A stretch of 64,000 bases of DNA from Macrosoma leucophasiata (GCA_036365455.1 JAWQUS010000002.1:7130001-7194000); one strand, 5' to 3'. Numbered from the stretch's first letter, positions 35,408-47,400 are shown. Notes: generated by a model from the letters alone, not told the origin. Translations and numbers: made by a program.

Positions 35408-35703
35408 CTATTTTTTTTATGTTGCAAAGGAGGCAAACAAGCATGCAGTTCACTTTAATGTTTAGTGATGACTGCAGCCTATAGACATCTGCACAAAAAC
35501 CAGAGGTTTTGACCTCGGCTTTGACCACGTAGATGCGTTGCGATGCGACCCCTGAGACTTTAGGTGTTCTGTTTGCGATAGTTATTACGGGGCCATACAT
35601 TACCATCCAACCGGAATACGATAGTGTTAAACACTACCATTTAGCGGCAGATAAATTAGGTAATGCCTAGGCCCGCGAGCTCCTATACTGCAACTCTACC
35701 ACC
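35408..35703 (-). repeat. S1 repeat, near full length
   Basis: Reverse S1 from the poly-T/'aaacaagcatgcagttcact' end to 'cgcgagctcctat..ctctaccacc'. Confidence 0.82.
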
Positions 35704-36504
35704 AGTTGTTTTAAAAATGCAAAAAAGGTATTCACATGGAGTATCTTTATATATACATAAACTATGATTTAATGGGTAGTTGTGTGTATTCATTGTTACT
35801 TGATTTTACGCATCGCTGGACGCAGTCATTAGCGCTGGAAGTATAAAAAGCTCATAAAAACCGTTTTTCTCGCAACGAATTTTCACCACTCCGTCTTAGT
35901 TCAGAATAGGAAGTTTCTATCAGCTACGCCGTCTTAACTTGTTATGGTTCCGTAGTTAAAAAAAAACGAACTTTTACAGGATCACTCGTGCATGTGCTGT
36001 CTGTCTGTCCGTTTGTCACTCATATTTGCTTAAAACTCGTAGGTCACAAAGTAGTTGGAAATATTCATTTACGATGAAATTTGTTTATTTGCGACATATT
36101 TTCAACTCAAAATAAAAAAACAAATTTCAAATTTATTTTTAATTTGTTTTTCTTTATTTTGTTAATAAAGAAATTTGTAATTTATTTTTTTTTATTTTGG
36201 GTTGAATATATGTCGTATGTCGTAAATAAACAAATTTCATACAGGATTTAGGAAAATTAACATAATTTTATAATATAAGTTAGATAAGTTATTTTGTGTT
36301 ACACCATAAAAGGTCTTAATTTAAGATGTCAAGGATATATGTTTTTATATATTTATGATTTATAGCTTTCAATTTTTATAAGAAAATAGACGAAAAGGGG
36401 TAGGTACTATATCGGCAAAACTACTGAGCCTAAAATTAAAATAAGACAGAGATTTGTACTTAACCAATAGATCTTTATTCTTTACTGATACTAGATCATG
36501 CCGC

Positions 36505-36625
36505 GAAATGATAGTGGCCAGGGCTATCGTTTGCCGGTCAGGTGGTAATTCACAGCCCTGTTATTTCTGGCACAGAGGCATAAGAGCTTAAGCCTCAGGA
36601 GTGGCAACGTATCTTCATAGAAATC
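36505..36625 (+). repeat. S1 fragment
   Basis: 'gatagtggccagggctatcg', 'cggtcaggtggtaattcaca', 'cctcaggagtggcaacgtat'. Confidence 0.7.
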
Positions 36626-36701
36626 TCTGATTTTTAGGTATTTTTATTCTACAGTATTACTTACTTTCAATATGAACGGGATATTTGCACTTTATCTATA
36701 T

Positions 36702-36952
36702 ATATAGAAATCAATTGCTGTTCGTTAGTCTCGCTAAAACTCGAGAACAGATTGACCGATTTGGGCAATTATGGTTTATAATGATTTTTGGAAGTTCAGC
36801 GAAGGTTTAAAAGGTAAGTAAATATGAAGAAATTTAAGGGAAATAGTAAAACACAATTTCATTTTCCCATACAAATAGTCCGTATCTAACAAACCTTAGA
36901 CACATTATTTAATTGTCAGGCAATACGAAGTTTGCCGGGACAGCAAGTGAAA
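36702..36952 (-). repeat. Family D dispersed repeat
   Basis: 'atcaattgctgttcgttagt' through 'aaactcgagaacag' to 'gaagtttgccgggacagc'. Confidence 0.8.
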
Positions 36953-37711
36953 AATAAAAGATTACAAGAAAATGTTTGTTAAGTCCATAAGATAATAAGT
37001 TTACAAGAGAAACCTCTAAATTGTACGGAACCCTATACACAGGCGTCCGACTCACACTTAACAGGTTCGTGTCTAAAATTGGTACATATTATTATATACG
37101 ACTGAACGATGGGATTTTATGAAGTTGTCGAGTAAGTGAACTGTATTTGACATGTTTACGAGTAAAATTCTAACATTCCGGATATGATATTCGAAAAATT
37201 GGGAACTGCTTCGATTTCGATCAAAAATAAAATATTATTTACACGAAAAGTATTTTTTATACGCTTACACTCACAGCCCCACACTAGGTATAAACGTGTG
37301 ACGTGGGTGCCGTTATACACACCCACAACACATACACAAACACACAGACCCGAAGCAAATATCTGTAGGCCATACAAATAATTGTCCCGGCGTGGGGATC
37401 GAACTCGCGACCCATCGAATATAACCGGGTCGTAGGCATTCAAATAGGTAACGAAAAAAAACAAGTTAAATTTGTATAAATAAATTTAATTTTGGATTTA
37501 TTGTGGATGGATTACTTACCTATATCACAGTATACTGTGCCTATAATATAGGCACATTATAATATGCATTATATGCAATTATAAATTATAATGAATATTG
37601 GAGAAAAATCTAGTTATCTAAAAGCTATACAATTAAAACCTAAATCAACCAAGTAAAGGTGGTTTTAATATACGAGTACATTGTAAAGGTAAATTTCTAA
37701 ATATCAAGTTT

Positions 37712-38000
37712 TTCTTTATGTAATAAAAGTGGCAAACAAGCATGCAGTTCACATTGATGTTAAGTGATGACTGCAGCCTATCGACACCCACACAAAGATC
37801 AAGGTCAAAATGCAGATGCGTTACCACTCTTGAGGCCTAAGGTGTTATGCCTCTGTGCCGGAAATTACAGGGTCTCGTACATTAATTACCACCTGACCGG
37901 AACACGATAGTGCTGAACAATACCATTTAGCGGCAAGTATATTAGATAATGCGGTGGTGCCTACCTACGCCCGCGAGCTCCGTCACTGGAGCTGTACCTT
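37712..38000 (-). repeat. S1 repeat, near full length
   Basis: Close to 53090-53383 in reverse: 'tggcaaacaagcatgcagtt' to 'cgcgagctccgtcactggag'. Confidence 0.85.
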
Positions 38001-38099
38001 TGACTTTTAAATAATTTTTTTAATCGCCCCCTATTAGTTTTTTGGAAAAATATTTAATGTAGCGACACTCAAATTTTACTGTCTTATTATATGTGCAGA

Positions 38100-38860
38100 T
38101 ATATAAGGATGGTAGGTACACCACTGACATAGAATGAAGAGTGCTTGCTGGGAATTGCGTGAATGGAGCGTTGGGTAAGCTGCTAGAATCAAAACATCTC
38201 AGCCAGCGAGCTCGACTAGCCGTACATAATGCTGTACTTACTCCAACGCTTTTAATTGTTTTATATTATTTCGCATTAACACATGCTTGTGAAATATATT
38301 TTATTTTTAAAGAAAAATGGAAAGAAACATTTTTCTTTCCATTTTTCTTTAAAAATAAAATATATCCAACGCTTTTATATGGAAGCGAGAGCTGGGTATG
38401 CAGGAAAGAGCATGAAAGTAAGTTGAACGCGGTCGAGATGAGATCATTGCGCAAGATCTGCGGTGTATCACTCACCGATCGCGTTCGTAATGAAGATGTA
38501 AGAAAGAGGCTTTGTGTGAATGATAGTATCGGTGTAAAAATGAAGAAGGCATGCTCCGATGGTTCGGGCATATAGAAAGAAAGTCGAATGAGCGAATGAC
38601 TAAACAGATATACAATACGAATTTGGATGGTTGCAGAGGCCCAGAAAGACCAAGACTGACCTACCATGACCAAATAGGTCGAGTTCTGTCTGATGGTGGT
38701 ATCAAAAGTCTTAGGAATCGGCGTGCATGTATGAAGAGAATGATGAAAGTAGACGAGGCTCGAGAGGTTTGTCAGAACCGGGATATCTGGCGCTCTACAC
38801 TCTCTGCCTACTCCGTTAGGGACCTGGCGTGAAGATACATAGATACATATAAATATAATG
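38100..38860 (+). pseudogene. Non-LTR retrotransposon RT 3' fragment, interrupted by a hairpin insertion
   Basis: The frame reads into 'LLYGSESWVCRKEHESKLNA', 'EMRSLRKICGVSLTDRVRNE' and, after a frameshift near 38550, 'RWFGHIERKSNERMTKQIYN' and 'RRACMKRMMKVDEAREVCQN'. This is the thumb/C-terminal part of a LINE reverse transcriptase. It ends in 'gacctggcgtgaag' plus (atacat)n. The catalytic core is absent. A 111-bp insertion (38255-38365) lies between the two halves of the frame; one copy of its 12-bp target duplication restores the frame. Other 3' ends of the same LINE are at 43250-43462, 62931-63140 and 51289-51382 (minus). Confidence 0.85.
38255..38365 (+). mobile_element. S3 hairpin element (copy C, without tRNA-like core)
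   Basis: A 111-bp insertion flanked by an exact 12-bp duplication, ccaacgctttta (38243-38254 and 38366-38377). Its first ~40 nt ('attgttttatattatttcgc', 'attaacacatgcttgtgaaa') match the start of the element at 56531. The remainder is a perfect 34-bp inverted repeat (38294-38327 and 38332-38365) with a 4-nt loop. The same arms in copy B (56531) surround a tRNA-like core that is missing here. Confidence 0.88.
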
Positions 38861-39129
38861 CGTAATATTTAACTGTTACATTAAAGATACTCGCGTAATT
38901 CTACTCCTTATCATAACCATAACAATTAAGAACAATGTTATTTTATTTGTTGTTTTTTTTTTCAACGTAATAGACGATTTAACGAACTTATTATTTCAAG
39001 GGCAGGTATATTTGTGATAATCGACATGTAGGAGATATGACTACGGCCTAATAAAGTATGCATCAGCCATTACTATGCAACCACAAATATAATTTTTATT
39101 TGCCTAAAACAACACTTAATTCCTCCACA

Positions 39130-39255
39130 AATGATAATATTGTATAAAAACGTAACTTCACGCCTGTCCCCGAAGGGGTAGGCCGAGGTAAATGCATGCA
39201 TTCAATCATACATGCAAACACCCACGACTCGCCGGCTTTTTTTTTTGGCCCATGT
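39130..39255 (-). repeat. S2 SINE 3' fragment
   Basis: 'cgtaacttcacgcctgt', 'ccccgaaggggtaggc', then 'ggcccatgtaacaag'. Confidence 0.72.
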
Positions 39256-39524
39256 AACAAGTAGCTGTAATAATAACAGTGTAAACCGAGCTTTATACCA
39301 TTCGTCTGTCAACGGCAGGTCTATTTGTGATAATCGACGTGTCGGACAAATGACGCCGACCTGATAAAGTATGCATCAGTCATAACAATGCAGCTACAAT
39401 TACTAGATCAATTCATATTTAATTTATTGAAAGACTCTGAAATGAGTTCCGTATATTTTTCGTATATTATTCCGTATATTACTCATTATGATTATAATTA
39501 CTTCGACTCTCAAGATCGAGTTGG

Positions 39525-39600
39525 AATACGATAATATTGAAGACTATCATTTGGCGGCAGATAGGTTAAGTAATGCGGTGGTGCCTACTCCCTCGGTACC
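39525..39600 (-). repeat. S1 fragment
   Basis: 'ggaatacgataatattg', 'catttggcggcagataggtt', 'aatgcggtggtgcctac'. Confidence 0.65.
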
Positions 39601-39608
39601 CTACCCGT

Positions 39609-40140
39609 AGTAACTGCCGCGGTAGTCTAGTGGTAACAGGCTACTACCGCTACGCTGGGGCAGAAAATATGTAATAATACTACCTATAGAATGGACACTT
39701 CGACGTCCCGCCCGATTTCCCCGCATCACCCAACCTCCTCCCCTCTTATGGGCGACGGTTGGTATTTTCTACGTGCTACGTATACAGGTGCACGTGTAAA
39801 TACACGTCACTGATTGATGTCTGTGTAATAGAGACCAAATTAAGCGTTTGTATGGAATTTTGGCGGAGTATCCGCGATGTGGCCGGGGTTCTGGATTCTA
39901 TCCCCGGGTCGCAGTGAGGTCTATCAGAGATAAAGGTGGATGAACCTTTATCTCTACTATTAGGATTCATCCATTATCTGGAAGTTGCCCTGCGTCAGTC
40001 TCGGATACCGGATGTTCTGGATATGTCAATAGGCTTGCTATCTTTTACGATGGGCCAAAACGTAACCAGCGAATAGGTGGATGTTTGCATTTACCACTGC
40101 CTACCTCTTCGGGGCACACAGGCGTGAAGTTGAGTTTCCT
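39609..40140 (+). repeat. S2 SINE interrupted by a second repeat
   Basis: The head 'ggtagtctagtggtaac...ctacgctggg' (39609-39660) is split from its own B-box part 'ttctggattctatccccggg' (from about 39891). The 39662-39890 insertion is the inverted form of 5400-5605 (shared blocks: 'atagaatggacacttcgacg', 'cgcatcacccaacctcctcc', 'ttggtattttctacgtgcta'). The S2 body and tail resume to about 40135. Confidence 0.78.
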
Positions 40141-40149
40141 GGTACAATA

Positions 40150-41200
40150 AAATTAAATGACACTTTGAACAAAATACTTAAGGTACTACTGCATTGAGTG
40201 GTTTGAAAATTGAAAACAAAGGAAAATAAGTAAGTATAATGAACATTTCTTGCCAATTATTTATTCCTAGAGGATAGGTAACAGGATACATAATAGAAGA
40301 TTGTTCTTTTGATTGAACGAATAATGATATTTCGTATAAACCATAAGCACTCTTCAACAATCACACCGATCGGCTTCAAGAGTACTCTTTCATTTAAGCT
40401 GGATCCAATAAACTTATAATTCACAGTTATGGAGATAAGCGTATACAAACATACGTGATTCATATTGTACGTACCTGTTTGAATATTTCAATGAATTTCC
40501 ACGCCGACTGATACAGCTAAGCGTCCAAATTCCGTCACCATATCACTCACTGATAGAAGCGTATTCCCAATACACGATCACATCTGAATGATAATGCTCA
40601 AAGTTTTTGCCTTCAGTCCGCTTATTGTAGTATTCACAACCTCATGGGAAATTATAGAGTGAAAGCCAGTTTCTGAATGCGACACAAGATTTATCCTTTA
40701 TTACTTTTGAAATCGAAAATAGAAACATGAACACTAGAACAGGTATCTAACATTTGCTATACTTATATATTTTCTTTACAATTCCTCTATTGTATAAATA
40801 TATTTAATTTCTTAGTGTTTACTCACAACTTACGAGAGTATAACAACCGAATTTTATTAGTAGTCTTAGTAGATAAGTCTTTCCATATACCATGGAAGGG
40901 ACAGAATCGAACGCACATTGTAATTTTCTTTTAATTTATCACAACCATGGTCACTTCTACAGTCTACGACAATGTCAGCTGGCATTCGCCTACATCGCTG
41001 CTACACTCGCGCCTAACACTACCGACTAAGCTATTTTCACAACACTGAAGAGGTACACATTGATAACGAGCAAAACTTTACATCGTTGTTAACTTTCCTT
41101 GACATTGGCGATTACCATTTCAATTCACTGTAACATCACATAGATAGCACATCGCGAAATTATAATTTTTACAAAGGATTTATTTTATAACTGTTTTTGG
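40150..41200. other. AT-rich non-coding stretch
   Basis: No gene supported. Confidence 0.4.
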
Positions 41201-42440
41201 CACAGTCAACTTCGGTTTCCATGTTTTGCACGTGAATTTTTACGCGATTCGCGGGACGCGATATTTCCACGAGAGCCGCTACCCACTGAACACACGCCGT
41301 CACATCGTATTCATTTATAAATAGTTATATCTATCGCGAAATGTGTCGGTCCATTTCACAAAACGCGATAGCCCGCCATAGCTCGGAGGACGGCGACGAA
41401 TGTCAGGTAATAACGGAACTGTCAGTGAAACTGTGTTTTCAGTTTTCGAATACGACGTGTGTTCCCCGTGCTGTTTGTGCTGTGTTACTAGAGGCACGCG
41501 TTTGCCACTGCAACGCCTGAAAGGCGAAACCTGTTGAAATAGGACAGGGGGCTGCGCGAGAGCGAGACGACGCTACGTTTCGCCGGCGCGCCTTGAATTA
41601 CAGGCGCTTATTTTGCTACGAACACGTGTGTGCGTGAAAACTTGCGTGGCTACGAGCAGTGAAACGGTGTTAGTGAGTTGTGGAAAACTCTCTTAGGGTG
41701 ATTTCACAGGCGCGCTGATTTTCATGCTTTTCATTAGACCTACTAAAATATTCTATTTAATATCACATTTCTCTCCGATTCCGTCTGTTTGATTATGTAT
41801 TTACCTTATTCATTCAGTTTTCGTTCTCATCAAATGATATAAAACGAGAGCCTCTAAAAGCGTCAATTTGAATGTATAATCAAAGAAAAGTAATTTAGTT
41901 CGATTGCTCAAATTAAACAGTGAAATATTTAGTATTTGAGACGATAAAATCGTTGATTGTGTGTCAGTTGGCGGTGTGTCAGGACGGAAGGTCTCGTGTA
42001 GTAAGAATTAATTATTTTAAAGTGGCATCTAGCCCAATATAAACAAGGTTCACACAGACGCGTGGCGCTATCAAATAGCACGCAAGTAGGCCGGAGGCGA
42101 GCGGCTAGATCCGCGGAGGCTCTGGAGCGGGCGAGATGACAACAAGCAGTGACTGCGCACGCAGCACCACGCTCGATACCCCCGCGTCTCCACACTCACA
42201 CCCTCCAGAAATCTATACCGAACTGGGAGACCGCCTCTGACAGCTCGCTCGAATGTAACGATGTACCTTCATTATATCGGGAATCAATTGACAAATGGGC
42301 ACGGGAGAGCGTGGTCGGCACACGTTTGTAGAATCAAGGGCACCTTTAATTGAGGTCCATTGTTTATCTTTTTCGGGGCCCCGTCTTGTAATTCCTCAAG
42401 GACGTCGTCTCTGTACGCACACTGCCATGTGCGTGTGATA
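41200..42440. promoter_or_regulatory. GC-richer segment, possible promoter or 5' exon
   Basis: Clearly richer in GC and CpG than its surroundings ('ggcgcgccttgaattacagg', 'ggcggtgtgtcaggacgg', 'ggccggaggcgagcggctag'). An ATG at 42136 in a good context (gcgagATGac) opens 34 codons with coding-like composition, ending in TGA at 42238-42240. No in-frame donor is obvious. It could be an upstream ORF or non-coding first exon of a gene beyond the window, or an unrelated repeat. No TATA or motif decides this. Confidence 0.35.
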
Positions 42441-42779
42441 CACGGATATAATGTTACACGGATAATATCCTCTTTTAATAAAAGGTGCATAATAGCTGAA
42501 GTATTGCTTTGTATATATTTATTTAATTTTGAAACATAAGGTGTTAGAAAACATTAAATATATTTCAGCACTATTATTGAAATTTTAATGTTATACGTTT
42601 TGTTTGTTTTTTTTTTCAATAAAAAGGCAAAAATTGATCATTCCCTTAGCTTTTATCTCCAAAAGAACGCAGCCTAAAAAATAAAAAAAAAATTTAGCTA
42701 TAAATTAGAGGAAAACATATAAGAAATCTGTGGTATTTATATATGTTGGAAATTCATTAATTGTACGAAAACCTATATG

Positions 42780-42935
42780 AATGGCGCCGTAATAACTATC
42801 ACAGAGACATAACAACTAAGCTCTTAGGGGTGGCAATGTTTCTGCATTTTGACCTCTGGTCTTTGTGTGGGTGTCTATAGACGGCAGTCATCACTTAACG
42901 TCAAAGTGAACTGCATGATTGTTTGCCACCTTAAT
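42780..42935 (+). repeat. S1 repeat, older copy
   Basis: 'gcgccgtaataactatcac', 'cctctggtctttgtgtgggt', ends 'gaactgcatgattgtttgcc'. Confidence 0.75.
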
Positions 42936-43249
42936 TAAATTTAAATAAAATGTATCCCTGAGAATCTATTCTCATTCGAATGTGTATATATTTTTTTATT
43001 TCAATAAGAAATAATGTAACAACTTTAGGACGGAGACTTCGGCTTATTTCGAGTCAGTAGAGCGTTATCTCTTTCGAACCTTACCTATGTGACGTCTGTT
43101 GACCATTTTGATCAAGTTTTAACCAATACTAGATTATCAGTACTTATATAGGCAGTGTGTAGCAGAGATAACGCTCTACGATGTCGAAACTAGCCGATGG
43201 TCTCTTTTGTAAACTCGATATACAATATTTCTTGCTGGGTACTATACCG

Positions 43250-43462
43250 TAGAGTTGGTTGCAGAGGCCCAAGAAGACGAAGACTAACCTACCATGACCA
43301 AATAGGTCGAGTTGGGTCTGATGTTGCGGTCAAAAGTCTTAGGAATCGGCGTGCATGTATGAAGAGAATGTCAGGACCGGGATATCTGGCGCTCTACACA
43401 CTCTGTCTACCCCGGTAGGGAGCTGGCGTGAAGATATGAAGATATATACATACATACGTATA
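43250..43462 (+). repeat. LINE 3' end (same family as 38100-38860)
   Basis: 'ggttgcagaggcccaagaag', 'ctaccatgaccaaataggtc', ends with 'ctggcgtgaagat' and an (ataca)n-like tail. Has an internal deletion after 'atgaagagaatg'. Confidence 0.8.
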
Positions 43463-43704
43463 CTATACCGTAAAAGTTATGTCAAAGTGAAAACATAAAA
43501 ATTCCTCCCTCGAAACATTTCACAGTTATTCTTACACCGTTAATTACTGGATGTTTTTTAAAGAACAGTTCGTTCGGCAAGTATTGTCGTTGTGGAACTT
43601 TTCCAAATAACTCTCATTAAACAGAAATAGACTACGTGATACATGCGATCATTAAAAGTATTAGCTATTAATGTTATTATGCCAATAACATGATGTTTTA
43701 TATC

Positions 43705-44020
43705 GTATAGCTGTGCCCGCGACTCCGTCCGCGTGAGAATTTATGATTGTTCAGTACTACCCGAACGAAGTCGAGGGCGCAGCTTGTATAAAAGTAGCCT
43801 AAGTTACTCCTTATTACAGCAGCTATCTGGCATTGAAAGTCCCGTCCAAGTCGGTACGGCCGTTCCCAAGATTAACCGGAACAAACAGACGGACAGACAA
43901 AAATTGTAAAAAAAAATGTACTGGTATATGTACCGTGTATAGACACATATGCATTTAGTAAAAGGCGGTTATTTTAATATCACAAACAGACACTTCAATT
44001 TTATTTATTTAGCGATTGGC
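43705..44020 (+). repeat. Hairpin-ended dispersed repeat
   Basis: Begins 'agctgtgcccgcgactccgt' and closes the palindrome with 'gagggcgcagct' near 43785, then 'agtagcctaagttactcctt', gacagacag and 'aattttatttattta'. Confidence 0.8.
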
Positions 44021-44101
44021 ATTATAACCGTCTTTATAAATAGACCTTCCCTATAAAGAAAAATGTGACTATTTCTTACTATTTGGTTTCATGTTACTCT
44101 T

Positions 44102-44180
44102 TCATCATCATCATCATCATCATCATATCAACCGAAAGATGATCCCTGCTGGACCAAAGCCTCCTCATAAGGGGAATGTA
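44102..44180 (-). repeat. RTE LINE 3' end, short
   Basis: (tca)n tract then 'ggaccaaagcctcctc', matching the 3' terminus of the RTE at 1383-1801. Confidence 0.7.
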
Positions 44181-44447
44181 CCAGATATAACGGGAATAAT
44201 GCACACTCTCTCAAACCCCGATTAGAAAATCGAGTTATACTCATAATACTTGAACTGAAATTACATGTTTATGTATTTAATATTTATTATTTAAGAAATA
44301 AGTTGTCCTCAATTAGTACGAACGGTAAGCACCCTATGTATACTTATCTTACCTTTAAATACGGCCGCACATAAAAACACGAACCTACTCACACTATTGC
44401 AGTGTGATGTAGTGTAACCTGCGTACCCTTATTTAACACTTTCTAGT

Positions 44448-44760
44448 AATAATATTTCCACTATTTTATTTTTTAAATTATTATTTATAATATAAAGCAC
44501 GTCTCAACGAGTTCTAATAAACTTGTTGAGACTATTGTATGCATGATTATAAATAATAATTTAAGAAATAAAATAGTGAAAAATAATCTTATAGGTTTCT
44601 ATTTCTTATAGCTATAGCTACTAGCTTTTTACGTTTTTATTTTATTACGTGCTTTTTGAAGTCTCAGCAAGTCGTCTCAACAATTTTATTAGAACTCGTT
44701 GAGACGTGCTCAACGAGTTCTAATAAACTTGTTGAGACTATTGCATGCATTTTATTTTGG
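44448..44760. repeat. Inverted and direct copies of a 'tctcaacgagttctaataaa' module
   Basis: The module 'gtctcaacgagttctaataa' + 'acttgttgagact' occurs at 44500-44533 (+), 44674-44708 (-) and 44708-44740 (+); each is itself near-palindromic. The first copy sits in the loop of a 33-bp inverted repeat (44459-44491 and 44546-44578, 'aaattattatttataat' type). This is foldback/MITE-like structure. Confidence 0.75.
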
Positions 44761-45488
44761 ATAGACGTTAGGCTTGACTGTTCACCAAAAGGGTGACCAT
44801 AATTTCCTTAATTGTAATTAATTATGAAACATATTATATTACCTATATCAAAAATACCTGAAATCGATTCGGTTATCGATTCTGAACAAACTAGTCTCGG
44901 GTTGTACATTTTATCCTGTTACACGTTGTATAGGTAGGTATTGATATACTATCAAAGACTAGATTTTATTGTGCAAGAATCAAAACCGGTTCACAGAAAA
45001 CTTTTACCTAGTGCCATACAGACGACAAGACACACACACATTTTTTTTGTGTAAATATTGTCAAGCCTTTTCTTAAGTTTTTTTTTGTTACATACTTATA
45101 TTTTAAATGTTATTTTTCTATTTATTTTTCTTCTATGCAGTACCTGATATTGGTATGTCGGCTGCACCAATAAATATTTTACTTTCTTTCTTCTTACATA
45201 ATAAATCTATAAGGAGTTTCGTTTGTTCAATTCCGGTACAGAACATGTTTAGTTTATATCTCATGGAACCATGAACACAAAGCTTCCGATGATACGTCCA
45301 CGTGGGACGGTAAACAGGTCATTATCGATGTTAAAATAAAAATATCCACTTGTGTGTCTCTATTGTGACGGTCTATTCATCTCTTGTTCGCGACAGACAT
45401 CTTTTCATATCTGCGTCCGCTTTATTTTGTAAAACTTATACGAATTATTGTCTTATGTTATCTATTACGAGCAAGTAATTTTAATAAC

Positions 45489-45565
45489 TGCCTCCGTAGT
45501 CTAGTGGTAGCAGGCCATCACTGCTACGCTGGGATCCAGGGTTCGATTCCTAGGTCGGAACATTC
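45489..45565 (+). repeat. S2 SINE tRNA-like head
   Basis: A-box 'tagtctagtggtagc', B-box 'gggttcgattcctagg'. Confidence 0.78.
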
Positions 45566-45582
45566 CGCTATATAAACATAGG

Positions 45583-45830
45583 TTTTTTATGTTAAGAAAG
45601 AGGCAAAGTGGCATGCAGATCACATTGATGTTAAGTGATGACTGTAGCCTATAGACGTCTACACAAAAACCAGTAGTTGTTATGTCTGCATAGTTATTAC
45701 GGGGCCATAAATTACCACCTAACCGGCACACGATAGTGCTGAACACGTCTGCCATTTGGCGGCAGATAGAGGTAATGCGTTGGTGCCTACGCCCGCGAGC
45801 TCCGTCACTAGAGCTCTACCACTAGTATAA
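45583..45830 (-). repeat. S1 repeat
   Basis: Reverse S1 from 'gcatgcagatcacattgatg' to 'cgcgagctccgtcactagag'. Follows the S2 head directly. Confidence 0.8.
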
Positions 45831-46265
45831 AATAGGTATCCTCTTGTCATGGTGTTCTTCTTCAGTCAGACATCTAGTTAGTGTTTTCTGTGTGTCTTTT
45901 CCATACCTAAGCCAAGATGTAATTCGCGTTTGTGGCCGTCTGTAGATGGGTAATCTAGCGGATAATGAAATAAAAACACAGGGTTTGGCATAAAAAAAGA
46001 GTCGTATATTGCCAAAGACAGCCTATTCGATTACACCGGCATAGATGGCATAGAAGAATGAGGAAGAAACTGTTCGGACCGGGATACGATACTGCTTTAA
46101 CTACTCTTCTGCCAATACAATTCAGTACTATCCGCTTTATCACTTTACTTTCAATAATTAAACTGATTTTCACTATGCGAACTAGCAGCATTAGGTACTG
46201 CTTTATAATAACTCAATTCATTTAAAATTTAAAAAAAATGATTTTTAATCTTAAATTTCTATTTT

Positions 46266-46432
46266 ACGGCCCTGTAATTTCCGGTACAGAGGCATAACAC
46301 CTTAGGCGTCAGGAGTGGTAACGCATCTGCATTTTGCCCTTGGTCTTTGTGTGGGTGTCTATAGGCTGCAGTCATCACTTAACATCAATGTGAACTGCAC
46401 GCTTTTTTGCCACTTCCATTTCATAAAAAAAA
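46266..46432 (+). repeat. S1 repeat 3' half with A-tail
   Basis: 'ggccctgtaatttccggtac' to 'cacttccatttcataaaaaa'. Confidence 0.82.
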
Positions 46433-46720
46433 AAGATAAATGTTTAGATACCGGTATGTATACATAATCATTACTTAAGAGTAGTTTAACTAATGACAAT
46501 TTTGAGCTTAATATCTAGGTAAATATAAGAATACTTACATCCTCCGACCCTTTATAATGCAAATTAATTTATACAATTCTATTTACCGGATATGAAAGCG
46601 ATATTTACATGTTCAGTTTATATATTTAGTTGATAGGAAAACATAGGAAAACCTAGGTCAGTGCGTTGTAACTCGATTCAACTGTGTCGCCATGCCCTTT
46701 ATAAACCCGATATCGGTTCC

Positions 46721-46775
46721 CATATAGCAACACGGACCGCGGCGGATCGGAGCCGGTGGCCCGTGTTGCTCTATG
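46721..46775. repeat. 15-bp-arm inverted repeat around a GC-rich loop
   Basis: 'catatagcaacacgg' and 'ccgtgttgctctatg' pair with one mismatch around a 25-nt GC-rich loop ('accgcggcggatcggagccg'). Confidence 0.75.
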
Positions 46776-46875
46776 TCAGTACCTAAGTGACTAGGGCTCC
46801 CGCAGTTATGCAAATTCGCATCGCATTGCCAATATCTGCGAGCTCGCACGAATGCATCGCCTGCGATGCGGCGTC

Positions 46876-46925
46876 GCATCGCATCGCATCGCATCGCATC
46901 GCATCGCATCGCATCGCATCGCATC
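46876..46925 (+). repeat. (GCATC)10 microsatellite
   Basis: Exactly ten perfect GCATC pentamers. Imperfect related units lie before it ('gcatcgcctgcgatgcg'). A period of 5 is not a multiple of 3, so the apparent open frames through it are artefacts of composition. Confidence 0.98.
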
Positions 46926-47251
46926 GCAGTTTAGTGTGGCCGCCCTTATGCCGACCGCGACGTCGTCACTCAGTATTTTTCCAATAAACAATCTATAGTA
47001 AAACTAGATGGCGCTAGGAGAGAATAAACGTGCGTAGATTAAAAAAAAAATAACTAAATCTCAATCTTTTTTTGCTATATCTCTACGGCCAGTATTGCTA
47101 TTGAGAAAACATCAAAACGCCTACGTAAAAGTAATAGCAGTTATCAAACTCAAACTCAAACTCAAAAATTCATTTAGCAAATTTTAAGCTAAAATACGTT
47201 TTATTAAACTCATTTCTCAGAACAAACGCAGAAACGCGCTTAGAATTTTAC

Positions 47252-47400
47252 TGGTCGTAGAGCTCCAGTAACGGAGCTCGCGGGGATAAGCACCACCACA
47301 TTACCACATTAACTACTTGCCACTAAATGGCAGTGTTCAGCACTTTCGTGTTCCCGTCGAGTGGTGATGTACGGCTCTGTAATTTCCAGCACAAATTAAA
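47252..47400 (+). repeat. S1 repeat 5' half
   Basis: 'agagctccagtaacggagct', 'cagtgttcagcactttcgtg', 'tctgtaatttccagcac'. Confidence 0.75.

Noticed and set aside
46876..46925. CRISPR-like array
   Set aside because: A simple pentanucleotide microsatellite with no spacers; the window is eukaryotic.
46658..46991. Open frames on both strands with repeated MRCDA or ASHRI motifs
   Set aside because: Pure translation of the GCATC pentanucleotide repeat.
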